In this document: positions 51,209-60,319 of the stretch, piece by piece
Layout of the letters: the number at the start of each line of letters is the position of its first letter
Numbering within the stretch: position 1 is the stretch's first letter
Assembly: GCF_000067205.1 (NCBI RefSeq)
Contig: NC_010170.1
Location: 682,001-746,000 of the forward strand
Direction of reading: 5' to 3'
Length of the DNA: 64,000 nt
Source: Bordetella petrii
Lineage (GTDB): Bacteria > Pseudomonadota > Gammaproteobacteria > Burkholderiales > Burkholderiaceae_B
Program-made: the position numbers and the translations under genes
Notes under the pieces: generated by a model
Seen by the model: the letters and a program-made list of their open reading frames with translations, nothing else
The model's database searches: none
Told to the model about the DNA's origin: nothing

Positions 51209-52396
51209 TCAGTCATACATTCGGTACACGACATCGATGACGGACTCGTAGCGGCCCGTCGAGGGTTTGGGGAACGGGTTGCAGCGGCGGATGCCGGTTT
51301 CCACAGCGCGGTCGAAGCCGGTGTTGCCCGACGAGCGGGTCAGGCTCACGCCGGTAACCTTGCCGTCTGAACTCAACTGTACCCGGTATTGCGCGGTGGG
51401 GTTTTCCGAGCCGCTGCGCGGTGGTGTCGGGTAGGCCACGCCAGGCCGCACGCAGGCGCGCACCTTGGCGCCATAGCCGTCATCGCGCCCGCCGCCCTGC
51501 TGATTGCGGTCGGCGGTGCCGCCCGGAATGCCGGCGGCGCCCAGCGCGTCATTGCGGAACGCTTCGCGCAGCGCCTTGTCGGCGGCGGCCTTCTTGGCGG
51601 CAGCCGCTTTCTTGGCGGCCTCTTCCTTGGCCTTTTTCTCGGCGGCGGCTTTCTCCGCCGCGGCCTTCTCGGCGGCCGCTTTTTCAGCCGCGGCTTTTTC
51701 GGCAGCGGCCTTCTCAGCCGCCGCCTTCTTGGCGGCTTCTTCCTTGGCTTTCTTCTCGGCGGCCGCTTTTTCGGCCGCCGCCTTTTCCGCAGCCGCCTTT
51801 TCGGCCGCCGCTTTTTCGGCGGCGGCTTTTTCAGCAGCGGCTTTTTCGGCGGCCGCTTTTTCAGCCGCGGCTTTCTCGGCCGCCTTGCGTTCCTGTTCGA
51901 GACGCTGCTTTTCTTTCAGCTCGGCCTGCTTGCGTTCTTCTTCGAGGCGCGCCTTTTCCTTGGCGGCTTCGGCCTCCTGGCGGGCTTTTTCCTCTTCCTC
52001 GCGCTTCTTGCGCGCTTCTTCCAGCGCGATTTCGGGGTCGGGCTGGGGCGGCTGCGGTTTTTCGACCGGCGGCGGCGGGGGCGGAGGGGGTTCGGGCTGC
52101 GGCTGCGGTTCAGGCTGCGGCGCAGGCTCGGGTTGCGGCTGGGGCTTAGGCGGCTCGGGTTCGGGCTTGGGCTCGTCGGGCTGCACGTCAGGCGGAGGCG
52201 AATCGGGCGTATCGCCTTCGGCCCACAGCTCCACCTGCACCGGCCCGGGGTTTTCCGAGCGCCAATTGACACCGAACACCAGGGCGATGAACAGCAGGAT
52301 ATGCACCAGGATGGCCAGCCCCAGCGCCTTGCGGTTGTCTTGCGCGGCGGGGGTGACCGGCTTGGTGTCGTCGTGTCGGAAAATGGGTGGGGTCAT
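51209..52396 (-). CDS. tolA: Cell envelope protein TolA
   Basis: 395-residue inner-membrane protein that spans the periplasm. One membrane segment (about 27-44, LGLAILVHILLFIALVFGV) follows a short cytoplasmic tail. A Pro-rich stretch (about 65-115) and a long Ala/Lys/Glu helix (about 130-280) with many AAAEK-type repeats form the stalk. The C-terminal TolA/TonB-like domain (about 310-395) ends with CNPFPKPSTGRYESVIDVVY. It couples TolQR energy to TolB and Pal. It begins 33 bases after tolR. Confidence 0.95.
   Translation of the reverse strand: MTPPIFRHDDTKPVTPAAQDNRKALGLAILVHILLFIALVFGVNWRSENPGPVQVELWAEGDTPDSPPPDVQPDEPKPEPEPPKPQPQPEPAPQPEPQPQPEPPPPPPPPVEKPQPPQPDPEIALEEARKKREEEEKARQEAEAAKEKARLEEERKQAELKEKQRLEQERKAAEKAAAEKAAAEKAAAEKAAAEKAAAEKAAAEKAAAEKAAAEKKAKEEAAKKAAAEKAAAEKAAAEKAAAEKAAAEKAAAEKKAKEEAAKKAAAAKKAAADKALREAFRNDALGAAGIPGGTADRNQQGGGRDDGYGAKVRACVRPGVAYPTPPRSGSENPTAQYRVQLSSDGKVTGVSLTRSSGNTGFDRAVETGIRRCNPFPKPSTGRYESVIDVVYRMYD
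51590..51890 (-). repeat. 15-base (AAAEK) repeats inside tolA
   Basis: At least 14 near-identical 15-base units encode AAAEK or AAAEKK in the stalk of TolA, in two blocks separated by KAKEEAAKK. Such repeats can change number by slippage and alter stalk length without breaking the frame. Confidence 0.85.
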
Positions 52397-52429
52397 AGGC
52401 GTGGCAATAGCGGCGCAGGCGGCGGCGCG

Positions 52430-52885
52430 TCAGCGCTTCTTCGGTTCCTGCGCGGCCGCGCCCTGGCCCTGGTCGACCAGCAGGCCCAGGCGGGTGACGC
52501 CGTTGCTGCGCAGTTCGTCCATGACTTTCACCACTGTTTCATACGGCACCTTGCCGTCGGCGGCGATCACCACCGGCGTTTCGGCGGTAATGCGCTGGCG
52601 CACCTGGTCGACCAGCTGGTCGCGGGCGATGTCTTGCGGCGTGGCGCCCGCCTCGCGCATGCGCAAGGCCACCTGGCCGTCTTCGGAAATCTGCACTTCC
52701 AGGGGAGTGGCCGGCACTTCCGAGGCCTGGCCCACCGAGGGCAGATTGATCAGGCCGGGCGTGATCAACGGCGCGGTAACCATGAAAATCACCAGCAGCA
52801 CCAGCATCACGTCGATATAGGGCACGACATTGATGTCGGCCTTCATGCGTCGGCCCGCGCGGCCGTGCGACCGTACAGAAGGCAT
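52430..52885 (-). CDS. tolR: Tol-Pal motor protein TolR
   Basis: 151-residue inner-membrane protein of the ExbD/TolR family. One membrane segment (about 22-42, VPYIDVMLVLLVIFMVTAPL) carries the essential proton-path residue D25. A periplasmic dimerising domain follows (about 60-145). Its ATG (52885) overlaps the last base of the tolQ stop. It forms the motor with TolQ. Confidence 0.95.
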   Translation of the reverse strand: MPSVRSHGRAGRRMKADINVVPYIDVMLVLLVIFMVTAPLITPGLINLPSVGQASEVPATPLEVQISEDGQVALRMREAGATPQDIARDQLVDQVRQRITAETPVVIAADGKVPYETVVKVMDELRSNGVTRLGLLVDQGQGAAAQEPKKR

Positions 52886-53565
52886 CAGCGCACCTGGCGT
52901 TGCAGGATGTTCAGGAATTCATCGACAAAGCTGTCGAAGCGGATGGACAGTCGATCGATGTCGTGCGTGTAGCGGTTGTAGGCCACCACCGCGGGAATGG
53001 CGGCGAACAGGCCGATGGCGGTGGCGATCAGCGCTTCGGCGATGCCTGGCGCCACCGAGGCCAGCGTGGCCTGCTGCATGTTCGACAGGCCGATGAACGC
53101 GTGCATGATGCCCCAGACCGTGCCCAGCAGGCCGATGTACGGGCTGACGGAACCCGCCGAGGCCAGGAAGTTCAGGTGCGATTCGAGCGAATCCATTTCG
53201 CGCTGGTAGGCCGCCCGCATGGCGCGGCGCGGGCCGTCCAGCAGGGTATTGATGTCGCCGTTCACATTGGTGCGGCGCGCCTTCAGGAATTCGGTCATGC
53301 CGGCGTCGAAGATGCGCGCCAGCGCGCCTTGTTCGTCGCGACGGCTGGCCACCGCCTGTTGCAGCATGGACAGGTCGCCGCCCGACCAGAAGTCGTCTTC
53401 GAAGCGGCGCGTCTGGGCGTGGGCGCGCTTGATGGCCAGCCGCTTGGCGAAAATGTAGGTCCAGGACAGGATGGAGATGCCCAGCAGCAGCAGCATGATG
53501 AGCTGGACGGGAACGCTGGCGTGCGCGATCAGCGAAAGCAACGACATGTCGTTGGTGACTTGCAT
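52885..53565 (-). CDS. tolQ: Tol-Pal motor protein TolQ
   Basis: 226-residue inner-membrane channel protein of the ExbB/MotA family. Three membrane segments are seen at about 15-37 (VPVQLIMLLLLGISILSWTY), 134-156 (SVSPYIGLLGTVWGIMHAF) and 168-190 (IAEALIATAIGLFAAIPAVV); the last two line the proton path. It is third in the run proS-ybgC-tolQ and starts three bases after the ybgC stop. Confidence 0.95.
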   Translation of the reverse strand: MQVTNDMSLLSLIAHASVPVQLIMLLLLGISILSWTYIFAKRLAIKRAHAQTRRFEDDFWSGGDLSMLQQAVASRRDEQGALARIFDAGMTEFLKARRTNVNGDINTLLDGPRRAMRAAYQREMDSLESHLNFLASAGSVSPYIGLLGTVWGIMHAFIGLSNMQQATLASVAPGIAEALIATAIGLFAAIPAVVAYNRYTHDIDRLSIRFDSFVDEFLNILQRQVR

Positions 53566-53568
53566 GGG

Positions 53569-53991
53569 TTATTCCTGAAGGGATTCCAGTTTGGTACGGA
53601 CGACGGCGGGCAAGGCCGCCGGCCGCAGGTGCACGGCATCGACACAGCAGACTTGGATATTGCCTTGCGCGAGCAGTTCCCCGTCGCGTTCGGCGCGCTG
53701 CGCGAAGTGTATCGAAGCGCGGCCCACTCGTGTAACCCGGCTGCGTATGGTCAGGTAGTCGTCCAGCCGCGCCGGCTTGCGGTAAGACATGTCCAGAGAG
53801 TGGACGACGAACAGCCTCCCCTCGCTTTCGGCCAGGGCCGATTGCTCGACTCCCAGGGCGCGCAGCCATTCGGTGCGGGCTCGCTCCAGGAACTTGAGGT
53901 AGTTGGCGTAGAACACCACGCCGCCTGCGTCCGTGTCTTCATAGTAGACACGGACATTCAGGACGGATTCGGCGGACTTCGGTTCGATCAC
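53569..53991 (-). CDS. ybgC: Acyl-CoA thioesterase YbgC
   Basis: 140-residue hotdog-fold thioesterase of the 4-hydroxybenzoyl-CoA thioesterase type, usually first in the tol-pal operon. The catalytic motif YYEDTDAGGVVFYANYLKF includes D21. A GTG at 53991 gives VIEPKSAESVLNVRVYYEDTD, a normal N-terminus; the frame remains open upstream into the proS 3' end, but this is not family-like. It is followed by tolQ with a three-base gap. Confidence 0.92.
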   Translation of the reverse strand: MIEPKSAESVLNVRVYYEDTDAGGVVFYANYLKFLERARTEWLRALGVEQSALAESEGRLFVVHSLDMSYRKPARLDDYLTIRSRVTRVGRASIHFAQRAERDGELLAQGNIQVCCVDAVHLRPAALPAVVRTKLESLQE

Positions 53992-54037
53992 AATGGGTAT
54001 GGCAGCCTCTCGGTTGCCGGGCACGGGGCCGGGCAGT

Positions 54038-55768
54038 CTACAGTGTTTCCAGCTTGGCAAGCACCTGTTCCAGGGCTGATCCGGCGGGGATTTTCGCAGC
54101 CGTGCTTTCGCGACGGGCCTGCAATTCCACCACACCGTCGTTAAGGCCGCGTTCTCCAACTGTTACGCGCAGCGGCACCCCTATCAGCTCCCATTCAGCG
54201 AACATGACGCCCGGCCGGGCGTCGCGGTCGTCCAGAATGACATCCACGCCGCGGGCGCGTAGCGCGTCATATAATTTTACAGATTCGTTACGTACAGTTT
54301 CATTTTTGCCCCAGCCGACGGGGCAGATCACCACTTCGAAGGGCGCGATGGCGCGCGGCCAGATGATGCCGCGTTCGTCGTGGTTCTGCTCGATGGCCGC
54401 GCCCGCGATGCGGGTGATGCCGATGCCGTAGCAGCCCATTTGCAGCAAGGCGGGTTTGCCGGTTTCGTCCAGGAAGGTGGCCTTCAGGGCCTCGGAATAC
54501 TTGGTGCCCAGGAAGAACACGTGACCCACTTCGATGCCGCGCTGGATGGCCAGGCGGCCGGCGCCGTCGGGGGCCGGATCGCCCTCGACCACGTTGCGCA
54601 GGTCTGCGACCAGTTCGGGCTCGGGCAGGTCGCGCCCCCAGTTGGCGCCCTGGTAGTGGAAGTCTTCGCGGTTGGCGCCGCAGACGAAGTCGGCCATGTT
54701 GGCCACCGTGCGGTCGGCCACCACGCGCACCGGCAGGGCGGTGCCGATAGGGCCCAGGTAGCCGGGCTTGCAGCCGAAATGCGCCACGATTTCGTCTTCG
54801 GTGGCAAAGCGGAAGCCGGCCAGGCCGGGCAGCTTGCCTGCCTTGATCTCGTTGAGTTCGTGGTCGCCGCGCAGCAGCAGCAGCCACACCTGCACCTTGC
54901 CGGGCTCGGGCTCGGTGGCCAGCACGATGGATTTCAGGGTGCGTTCGAGCGGCAGGCCCAGCAACTTGGCCACGTCCGCGCACTTGGCGGCGCCGGGGGT
55001 GGGCACGGCTTCCAGCGGCTGGGTGGCTGCGGCGCGCTCGGCCAGCAGCGCGGGCGCCTCGGCCAGTTCGATATTGGCGGCGTACTGGCTGTCGGGGTTG
55101 TAGACCAGCAGGTCTTCGCCGGTGTCGGCAATGACCTGGAACTCATGGCTACGCGAGCCGCCGATCGAGCCTGTGTCGGCCGCCACGGCGCGGAATTGCA
55201 GCCCCAGCCGCTCGAAGATGCGCATGTACGCGTCATACATCTTGTCGTAGCTCTGCTGGGCGCCGGCCTCGTCGCGGTCGAACGAGTAGGCGTCTTTCAT
55301 GGTGAATTCGCGGCCCCGCATCAGCCCGAAGCGCGGGCGGCGTTCGTCGCGGAACTTGGTCTGGATGTGATAGAAATTCAGCGGCAGCTGCCGGTAGCTG
55401 TGGATTTCGTTGCGGGCGATGTCGGTGATGACTTCTTCCGAGGTCGGCTGCAGCACGAAGTCGCGCTGGTGGCGGTCCTTGATGCGCAGCAGCTCCGCCC
55501 CGTATTGTTCCCAGCGGCCAGACTCCTGCCACAGCTCGGCCGGTTGCACTACCGGCATCAGCAGCTCGATGGCGCCGGCGGCATCCATCTCGGCGCGCAC
55601 GATAGCCTCGATCTTGCGGATCACTTTCAGCCCCAGCGGCATATAGGTGTAGATGCCGCCCGCCAGCTTGCGGATCATGCCGGCCCGGGTCATCAGCCGG
55701 TGGCTGGCGACTTCCGCTTCGGCGGGGGCCTCTTTCAGGGTGTTCAGATGGTAGGTGGATGCGCGCAT
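54038..55768 (-). CDS. proS: Prolyl-tRNA synthetase
   Basis: 576-residue class II synthetase of the bacterial type, with an inserted editing domain. Class II motifs are visible: motif 2 RDERRPRFGLMRGREFTMKD and motif 3 GCYGIGITRIAGAAIEQ. The insertion (about 225-400) includes FVCGANREDFHYQGANWGRD, the YbaK-like editing region that clears Ala-tRNA-Pro. A separate YbaK-type gene is at 47.1 kb. Divergent from rppH; the 65-base gap must hold both promoters. Confidence 0.97.
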   Translation of the reverse strand: MRASTYHLNTLKEAPAEAEVASHRLMTRAGMIRKLAGGIYTYMPLGLKVIRKIEAIVRAEMDAAGAIELLMPVVQPAELWQESGRWEQYGAELLRIKDRHQRDFVLQPTSEEVITDIARNEIHSYRQLPLNFYHIQTKFRDERRPRFGLMRGREFTMKDAYSFDRDEAGAQQSYDKMYDAYMRIFERLGLQFRAVAADTGSIGGSRSHEFQVIADTGEDLLVYNPDSQYAANIELAEAPALLAERAAATQPLEAVPTPGAAKCADVAKLLGLPLERTLKSIVLATEPEPGKVQVWLLLLRGDHELNEIKAGKLPGLAGFRFATEDEIVAHFGCKPGYLGPIGTALPVRVVADRTVANMADFVCGANREDFHYQGANWGRDLPEPELVADLRNVVEGDPAPDGAGRLAIQRGIEVGHVFFLGTKYSEALKATFLDETGKPALLQMGCYGIGITRIAGAAIEQNHDERGIIWPRAIAPFEVVICPVGWGKNETVRNESVKLYDALRARGVDVILDDRDARPGVMFAEWELIGVPLRVTVGERGLNDGVVELQARRESTAAKIPAGSALEQVLAKLETL

Positions 55769-55833
55769 ATTTAAAGGTGGCTACAGATACGTATAATCGA
55801 CCGTAATTGTATTGAATTCGGTGGGGGTGGCCC

Positions 55834-56409
55834 ATGCTCGATCGTGAAGGCTACCGTCCCAATGTCGGCATTATTCTCGTCAACAGTAAAAACGAGGTCT
55901 TTTGGGGCAAGCGTATCCGGGAACACGCCTGGCAGTTCCCGCAAGGTGGCATCAAGTATGGCGAAAGCCCGGTGCAGGCCATGTATCGCGAGCTCCATGA
56001 AGAAGTGGGCCTGAAGCCCGAACATGTCCGCATTTTGGGGCGCACACGCGACTGGCTGCGCTATAACGTACCTGATCACTTCGTCCGGCGCGAATGGCGT
56101 GGTCACTATAAAGGCCAAAAACAGATCTGGTTCCTGTTGCGCCTGGTCGGCCGCGACTGCGACGTATGCCTGCGCGCTACGCAGCATCCCGAGTTCGACG
56201 CCTGGCGCTGGAGCCAGTACTGGGTGCCGCTGGATGCCGTCATCGAGTTCAAGCGCGAGGTCTATACCCTGGCGCTGAACGAGCTTTCCGGCATCCTGTT
56301 CCGGCGCCAGCACGAAACCCGGTATCTGCGCCAGCGGGTCCATGGCCAGGGCCGTCCGGCCGAGGGCCTGCCCGCCGAGCCCGACGGCCATGCGCATATT
56401 GCTGGTTGA
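55834..56409 (+). CDS. rppH: RNA pyrophosphohydrolase RppH (NudH)
   Basis: 191-residue Nudix enzyme that removes pyrophosphate from 5' triphosphate RNA ends and so starts mRNA decay. The Nudix box GGIKYGESPVQAMYRELHEE (38-57, continuing VGL) is complete; WFLLRLVGRD and FKREVYTLALNEL are typical of RppH. The ATG at 55834 has GGTGGGGGTGGCCC upstream. Its last 20 bases overlap the start of the response regulator gene, an unusual coupling. Confidence 0.95.
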   Translation: MLDREGYRPNVGIILVNSKNEVFWGKRIREHAWQFPQGGIKYGESPVQAMYRELHEEVGLKPEHVRILGRTRDWLRYNVPDHFVRREWRGHYKGQKQIWFLLRLVGRDCDVCLRATQHPEFDAWRWSQYWVPLDAVIEFKREVYTLALNELSGILFRRQHETRYLRQRVHGQGRPAEGLPAEPDGHAHIAG

Positions 56410-57076
56410 AGACGAACTCGAAATGGCGTCATGGCTGGTCCGGGCGCTGGCGCAAAGCGGCTTTACACCCGACCACGCGCCCGACGCCCGCAGCGCCGAG
56501 GCGCTCATGGCCGCCAACGAGTACGACGCCATCGTCATGGACCTGCGCCTGCCCGACAAACACGGGCTGGTGGTGCTGCGCGATATGCGTGGCCGCGACG
56601 ACCGCACGCCCGTTTTGCTGCTCACCGCCCAGGGAGCCCTGCAAGACCGGGTGCGCGGGCTGAACCTGGGCGCCGACGACTTCCTCACCAAGCCATTCGC
56701 CCTCGAAGAACTTGAAGCGCGCGTGGCCGCGCTGGTGCGGCGCAGCCGGGGACGCCAGTTTCCGCGCCTGCAGTGCGGGTCGCTGGCCTACGACGGCGAA
56801 AGCCGCGCGTTCACCCTCGACGGCAACCTGCTGTTCCTGACTCCGCGCGAGCATGCCGCCCTGGTGGCCTTGCTGACGCGCAGCGGCTACCCGGTGGACA
56901 AGGCGCAGCTGTTCGGCAAGGTGTTCACCCAGGACAGCGAGGCCAATCTCGACGCCATCGAGGTCGTGCTGCACCGCCTGCGCAAGAAGCTGGCCGGCAG
57001 CGACGTGCGCATCGTCACCGTGCGCGGCCTGGGCTACATGCTGGAAAGCAGCGCCAGTGAACCCGCCGGAACCTGA
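56390..57076 (+). CDS. OmpR-family response regulator (TctD-like)
   Basis: 228-residue regulator. The receiver has ED at 8-9 in LLVEDELEMAS, phospho-acceptor D51 in VMDLRLPD and K100 in FLTKPF. The C-terminal winged helix (about 130-222) has LTPREHAALVALL, LDAIEVVLHRLRKKL and VTVRGLGYML. It overlaps rppH by 20 bases at its start and the sensor gene by 20 bases at its end, so all three may be translationally coupled. A TctD-type system would respond to tricarboxylates, fitting the tctBA genes 4 kb downstream. Confidence 0.9.
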   Translation: MRILLVEDELEMASWLVRALAQSGFTPDHAPDARSAEALMAANEYDAIVMDLRLPDKHGLVVLRDMRGRDDRTPVLLLTAQGALQDRVRGLNLGADDFLTKPFALEELEARVAALVRRSRGRQFPRLQCGSLAYDGESRAFTLDGNLLFLTPREHAALVALLTRSGYPVDKAQLFGKVFTQDSEANLDAIEVVLHRLRKKLAGSDVRIVTVRGLGYMLESSASEPAGT

Positions 57077-58592
57077 GCGCTTCCGCTTTCCGCTGGTCGG
57101 CATCCGCACCCTGCTGATCACGCTGCTGCTGCCCGGCGTGATCGTCCTGCTGGTCATCGACAGCTGGAACGACTACCGTACCCTGGCCGACATCACCAAC
57201 GAAGCCTACGACAGCGCGCTGCTCGAACCGGCGCGCGTACTGGAAAGCAGCATCGAGTTCGCGCCCGACGGCCGCCTGGTCGTGGCCACTCCGGTGTACG
57301 CACAGGTCATCCTCGAATCCAAGGCCGGCCTGCGCAAGTACTTCCGCATCGAAGAAATCGATCCGCCTTTGCCGGAAGGCGCGGCCGCCGTGCCACCGCC
57401 CGGACGCACCGTGGCGGGCATGCCCGAGCTGCCGCGGCCGCCGGCATGGCCGGCGGTGCGCGGCGACCCGGTGTTTTTCAATAGCGTCTATCGCCACGAC
57501 CCGGTGCGCGTCGTGGCCGTCTTGCGCGACCTGCACTACCATGGCCAGCATCGCCAGGTGCTGGTGCTGGTGGCAGAGAGCATCGGCCGGCGCCTGCAGG
57601 CGGAAACCACCGCCCGGCGCCAGGAACTGCTGCGCGATGCCCGCATGCTGGCCCTGGTGGCCATTCTGGTCTGGTGGGGCGTGGCCTGGTCGCTGCGGCC
57701 GCTGGCGCGGTTGCGCAACGATATCCGGGCGCGGCGCCCCGACGACCTCACTCCGCTCGATGCTTCGCGGGTTCCCGGCGAGGTCATTCCGCTGGTCGAG
57801 GCCATCAATTACCACGTGGCGCGGTACCGGCGCGTGCTCGATGAACAATCTCAGTTCCTGGCCGATGCGTCGCACCAGTTGCGCACGCCGCTGGCCATCA
57901 TGCTGACCCAGGCCCAGTATGCCCTGCGCGAGCCCGACCCCAAGCGGGCCCAGGAAGGCCTGCGCGCCATTGTCGACCAGTTGGGACGCACGCGCCGGCT
58001 TACCGAGCAGTTGCTGTCGCTGGCGCATGCCAGCCAGGCCGATGCGACTCCGCGCGAATTGCTGGACCTGAACGACGTGGCGCGCAACGTGGTGTTGCAA
58101 TACTTGCCGCTGTCGCACGAAAAGCGGCAAGACCTCGGCTGGTCGGCCGCCTACCAGGGCGGCACGTCCGCGGATCGTCCCGCCGTGCCGGTGATGGGCA
58201 GCGACGTTGAACTGCACGAGGCCCTGTCCAACCTGGTGCACAACGCCATCCACTATGCGCCGGCCGGGGCGCGCATCACCGTATCGGTCGCCCGGCGCGG
58301 CAGCCGGGCCGAAGTCGCTGTTTCCGACAACGGCCCGGGCATCGACGCTCTGGCGCGCGACCGGGCATTCGCCCGCTTCGACCGCCTCGAGCAGGGCCGT
58401 GCTTCGGTGTCGCCGGGCTCGGGGCTGGGATTGTCCATCGCGCGGGCCTATGCGCGCCGCAACGACGGCGATATCGAGTTGCGCGACGGCGACCCCAACG
58501 AACAGGGCGGGGTGGGCCTGGCGGCCGTGCTGTGGCTACCGCTGGCCGACCCCGGCACGGCCGCGTCCGGCGGCGCGGCCGGCCCGGCCTGA
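57057..58592 (+). CDS. Sensor histidine kinase (TctE-like)
   Basis: 511-residue inner-membrane kinase. Two membrane segments (about 12-32, GIRTLLITLLLPGVIVLLVI, and about 193-211) frame a periplasmic sensor loop of about 160 residues. The DHp helix carries H273 in ADASHQLRTPLAIM. The ATPase part has LSNLVHNAIHYAP (N box), VSDNGPGID (G1) and GSGLGLSIAR (G2). The start is GTG at 57057, inside the response regulator gene. TctE resemblance is based on the overall architecture and N-terminal 2CSK_N-like region; the ligand is not proven. Confidence 0.9.
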   Translation: MNPPEPERFRFPLVGIRTLLITLLLPGVIVLLVIDSWNDYRTLADITNEAYDSALLEPARVLESSIEFAPDGRLVVATPVYAQVILESKAGLRKYFRIEEIDPPLPEGAAAVPPPGRTVAGMPELPRPPAWPAVRGDPVFFNSVYRHDPVRVVAVLRDLHYHGQHRQVLVLVAESIGRRLQAETTARRQELLRDARMLALVAILVWWGVAWSLRPLARLRNDIRARRPDDLTPLDASRVPGEVIPLVEAINYHVARYRRVLDEQSQFLADASHQLRTPLAIMLTQAQYALREPDPKRAQEGLRAIVDQLGRTRRLTEQLLSLAHASQADATPRELLDLNDVARNVVLQYLPLSHEKRQDLGWSAAYQGGTSADRPAVPVMGSDVELHEALSNLVHNAIHYAPAGARITVSVARRGSRAEVAVSDNGPGIDALARDRAFARFDRLEQGRASVSPGSGLGLSIARAYARRNDGDIELRDGDPNEQGGVGLAAVLWLPLADPGTAASGGAAGPA

Positions 58593-58603
58593 GGCCGGGC
58601 GGC

Positions 58604-59527
58604 TTACTCGGCGCCGTGCTCCATGCGAGCGTACATGCTGGGCAGCCGGTCGGAAATGAAGTCCAGCAAGGCCCGCACCGCCGGCGCCATGCCGCGCCGC
58701 GACGGATAAATGCAATGCACGATGCCCGACGGCGACAGCCAGTCGGGCAATATCCGCACCAGTTGCCCGCGGCGCACTTCTTCATAGGTGGCAACCGTGG
58801 GGAGCAGGCTGATGCCGCGGCCGCGCACGGCGGCCTCGGTCAGCACGATGAAGTCGTTGCAGCACAGTTGCGGACGCAGCGTGACCACCAGTTCTTCGTC
58901 TTGCCGGTTGCGCAGCGGCCAGCGCACTTCCGATTGCGGCTCGCTGAAACTGAGCGTCGTGTGCGCGGCCAGGTCCTGCGGGGTCTGGGGCGTGCCATGG
59001 CGCTGCAGATAGGCCGGGCTGGCCACGATGCTGCTGCTGGCCATGCCCAGGTGCTTCACCACCAGTTCGGCATCGGTGTCCAGCCGGGTGCGCACGCGCA
59101 GCGCCAGATCTACCCCTTCGCGTATCAGGTCCACGCGGCGGTTGGTGGCCAGCACCTGCACCGACACAGACGGCCAGGCATCCAGGAATTCGGGCAACAG
59201 CGGAGCCAGCATCTGCTGCGCGATGGCAATCGGGCAGCTCACCACCACCGGCCCGCATGGCTGCGCCTGCAATTGGCGCATGGCGTCTTCGGCGGCGCGC
59301 GCCGAGGCGGTCATTTCACGGCAATAATGCAAATAGCGTTCGCCCGCCAGGGTCAGCCGCAGGCGGCGGGTCGTGCGCTGCAACAGCCGCACGCCCAGCG
59401 TCGCCTCCAGTTGCGAAATCCGCCGCGACAAGCGCGACTTGGGAATATCGAGCGCCCGCGACGCCGCGCTGAAGCCGCCGTGCTCCACGATCTGCGAAAA
59501 ATAGAACAGGTCATTCAGATCTTGCAT
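58604..59527 (-). CDS. LysR-family transcriptional regulator
   Basis: 307-residue regulator. The N-terminal winged helix (1-60) has FFYFSQIVEHGGFS-like DLFYFSQIVEHGGFSAASRA and LSRRISQLEATLGVRLLQRT. The effector domain follows (about 90-300). Proteins beginning MQDLNDLFYFSQIVEHGGFS are often annotated as azoreductase or quinone-reductase regulators. It is divergent from azoR, 131 bases apart, with inverted-repeat motifs between, so azoR is the likely target. Confidence 0.92.
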   Translation of the reverse strand: MQDLNDLFYFSQIVEHGGFSAASRALDIPKSRLSRRISQLEATLGVRLLQRTTRRLRLTLAGERYLHYCREMTASARAAEDAMRQLQAQPCGPVVVSCPIAIAQQMLAPLLPEFLDAWPSVSVQVLATNRRVDLIREGVDLALRVRTRLDTDAELVVKHLGMASSSIVASPAYLQRHGTPQTPQDLAAHTTLSFSEPQSEVRWPLRNRQDEELVVTLRPQLCCNDFIVLTEAAVRGRGISLLPTVATYEEVRRGQLVRILPDWLSPSGIVHCIYPSRRGMAPAVRALLDFISDRLPSMYARMEHGAE

Positions 59528-59546
59528 GGCGACGGCTCCGGCTATT

Positions 59547-59571
59547 GTTCTGTAAATGGAACGAGTAGTTC
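59547..59571. promoter_or_regulatory. Possible LysR binding site between regulator and azoR
   Basis: GTTC (59547-59550) and GAAC (59559-59562) are inverted with eight bases between, and another GTTC follows at 59568-59571. LysR regulators bind interrupted dyads in such divergent gaps. The match is short, so confidence is low. Confidence 0.35.
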
Positions 59572-59658
59572 ATCATAACCGGGTTTTTGGTTCTAATCAG
59601 CTTGACTACAGTGAGGCATGTCCAACGCGCCCCACCCGGCGAAACCGGAGAACCTCTT

Positions 59659-60285
59659 ATGAAAACCCTCGTTATTCTCTCTTCCATTCTTGGAGACCGT
59701 TCGCACTCGAAGCAACTGGCCGACCATCTTATCCAGCGCCTGCGCCAGCACGAACCCGATGGTTCGATCCGCGTGCGCGACCTGGCCGCCGATCCGGTTC
59801 CGTATTTCGACGGCGCGACCGCCGGGGCGCTGTTTACCCCCGCCGATCAGCGCACGGCCGAGCAGGCCGCCATCGTCGCCCGCAGCGACGCCCTGGTGGC
59901 CGAACTGTTTGACGCCGACCGCATCGTGTTCGCCGTGCCGGTCTATAACTTCGGCCTGCCGGCCCAGCTCAAGAGCTACATCGACCAAATCGCCCGCGCC
60001 GGCGTCACATTCCGCTATACGGCGCAGGGCGTGCCCGAGGGCCTGCTCAAGAACAAGCAGGTAGTGGTGCTCAGCGCGCGCGGCGGCAAGGCCGAAGGCA
60101 CGCCGGCCGACACCCTGACCCCCTATCTGGCACAGGTGTTGGGCTTCGTGGGCCTGGTCGATCCGGTGTTTATTTCCGCCGAAGGCATGGCGATGGGAGA
60201 ACTGGCTGCCCAGGACGGGCTGGCGCTGGCCAGGCAGCGCATCGACGCGCTGGTGGCGGGGGCGCCGCAGCAAGTGGCGGCCTGA
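59659..60285 (+). CDS. azoR: FMN-dependent NADH-azoreductase
   Basis: 208-residue flavodoxin-fold oxidoreductase that reduces azo bonds and quinones. SSILGDRSHSKQLADHLI binds the FMN phosphate; FAVPVYNFGLPAQLKSYIDQ and VVLSARGGKAEGTPAD are AzoR signatures. The ATG at 59659 has GGAGAACC upstream. The divergent LysR gene probably controls it in response to quinone-like compounds. Confidence 0.93.
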   Translation: MKTLVILSSILGDRSHSKQLADHLIQRLRQHEPDGSIRVRDLAADPVPYFDGATAGALFTPADQRTAEQAAIVARSDALVAELFDADRIVFAVPVYNFGLPAQLKSYIDQIARAGVTFRYTAQGVPEGLLKNKQVVVLSARGGKAEGTPADTLTPYLAQVLGFVGLVDPVFISAEGMAMGELAAQDGLALARQRIDALVAGAPQQVAA

Positions 60286-60319
60286 CGGCCGCCCCTTGGC
60301 GGGGCGGCGCCCCGGCAAG

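Noticed and set aside
51504..52820. Ala/Ser/Phe-rich plus-strand frame of 438 codons
   Set aside because: It is the antisense of the tolA AAAEK repeats, and its repetitive nature is explained by that.
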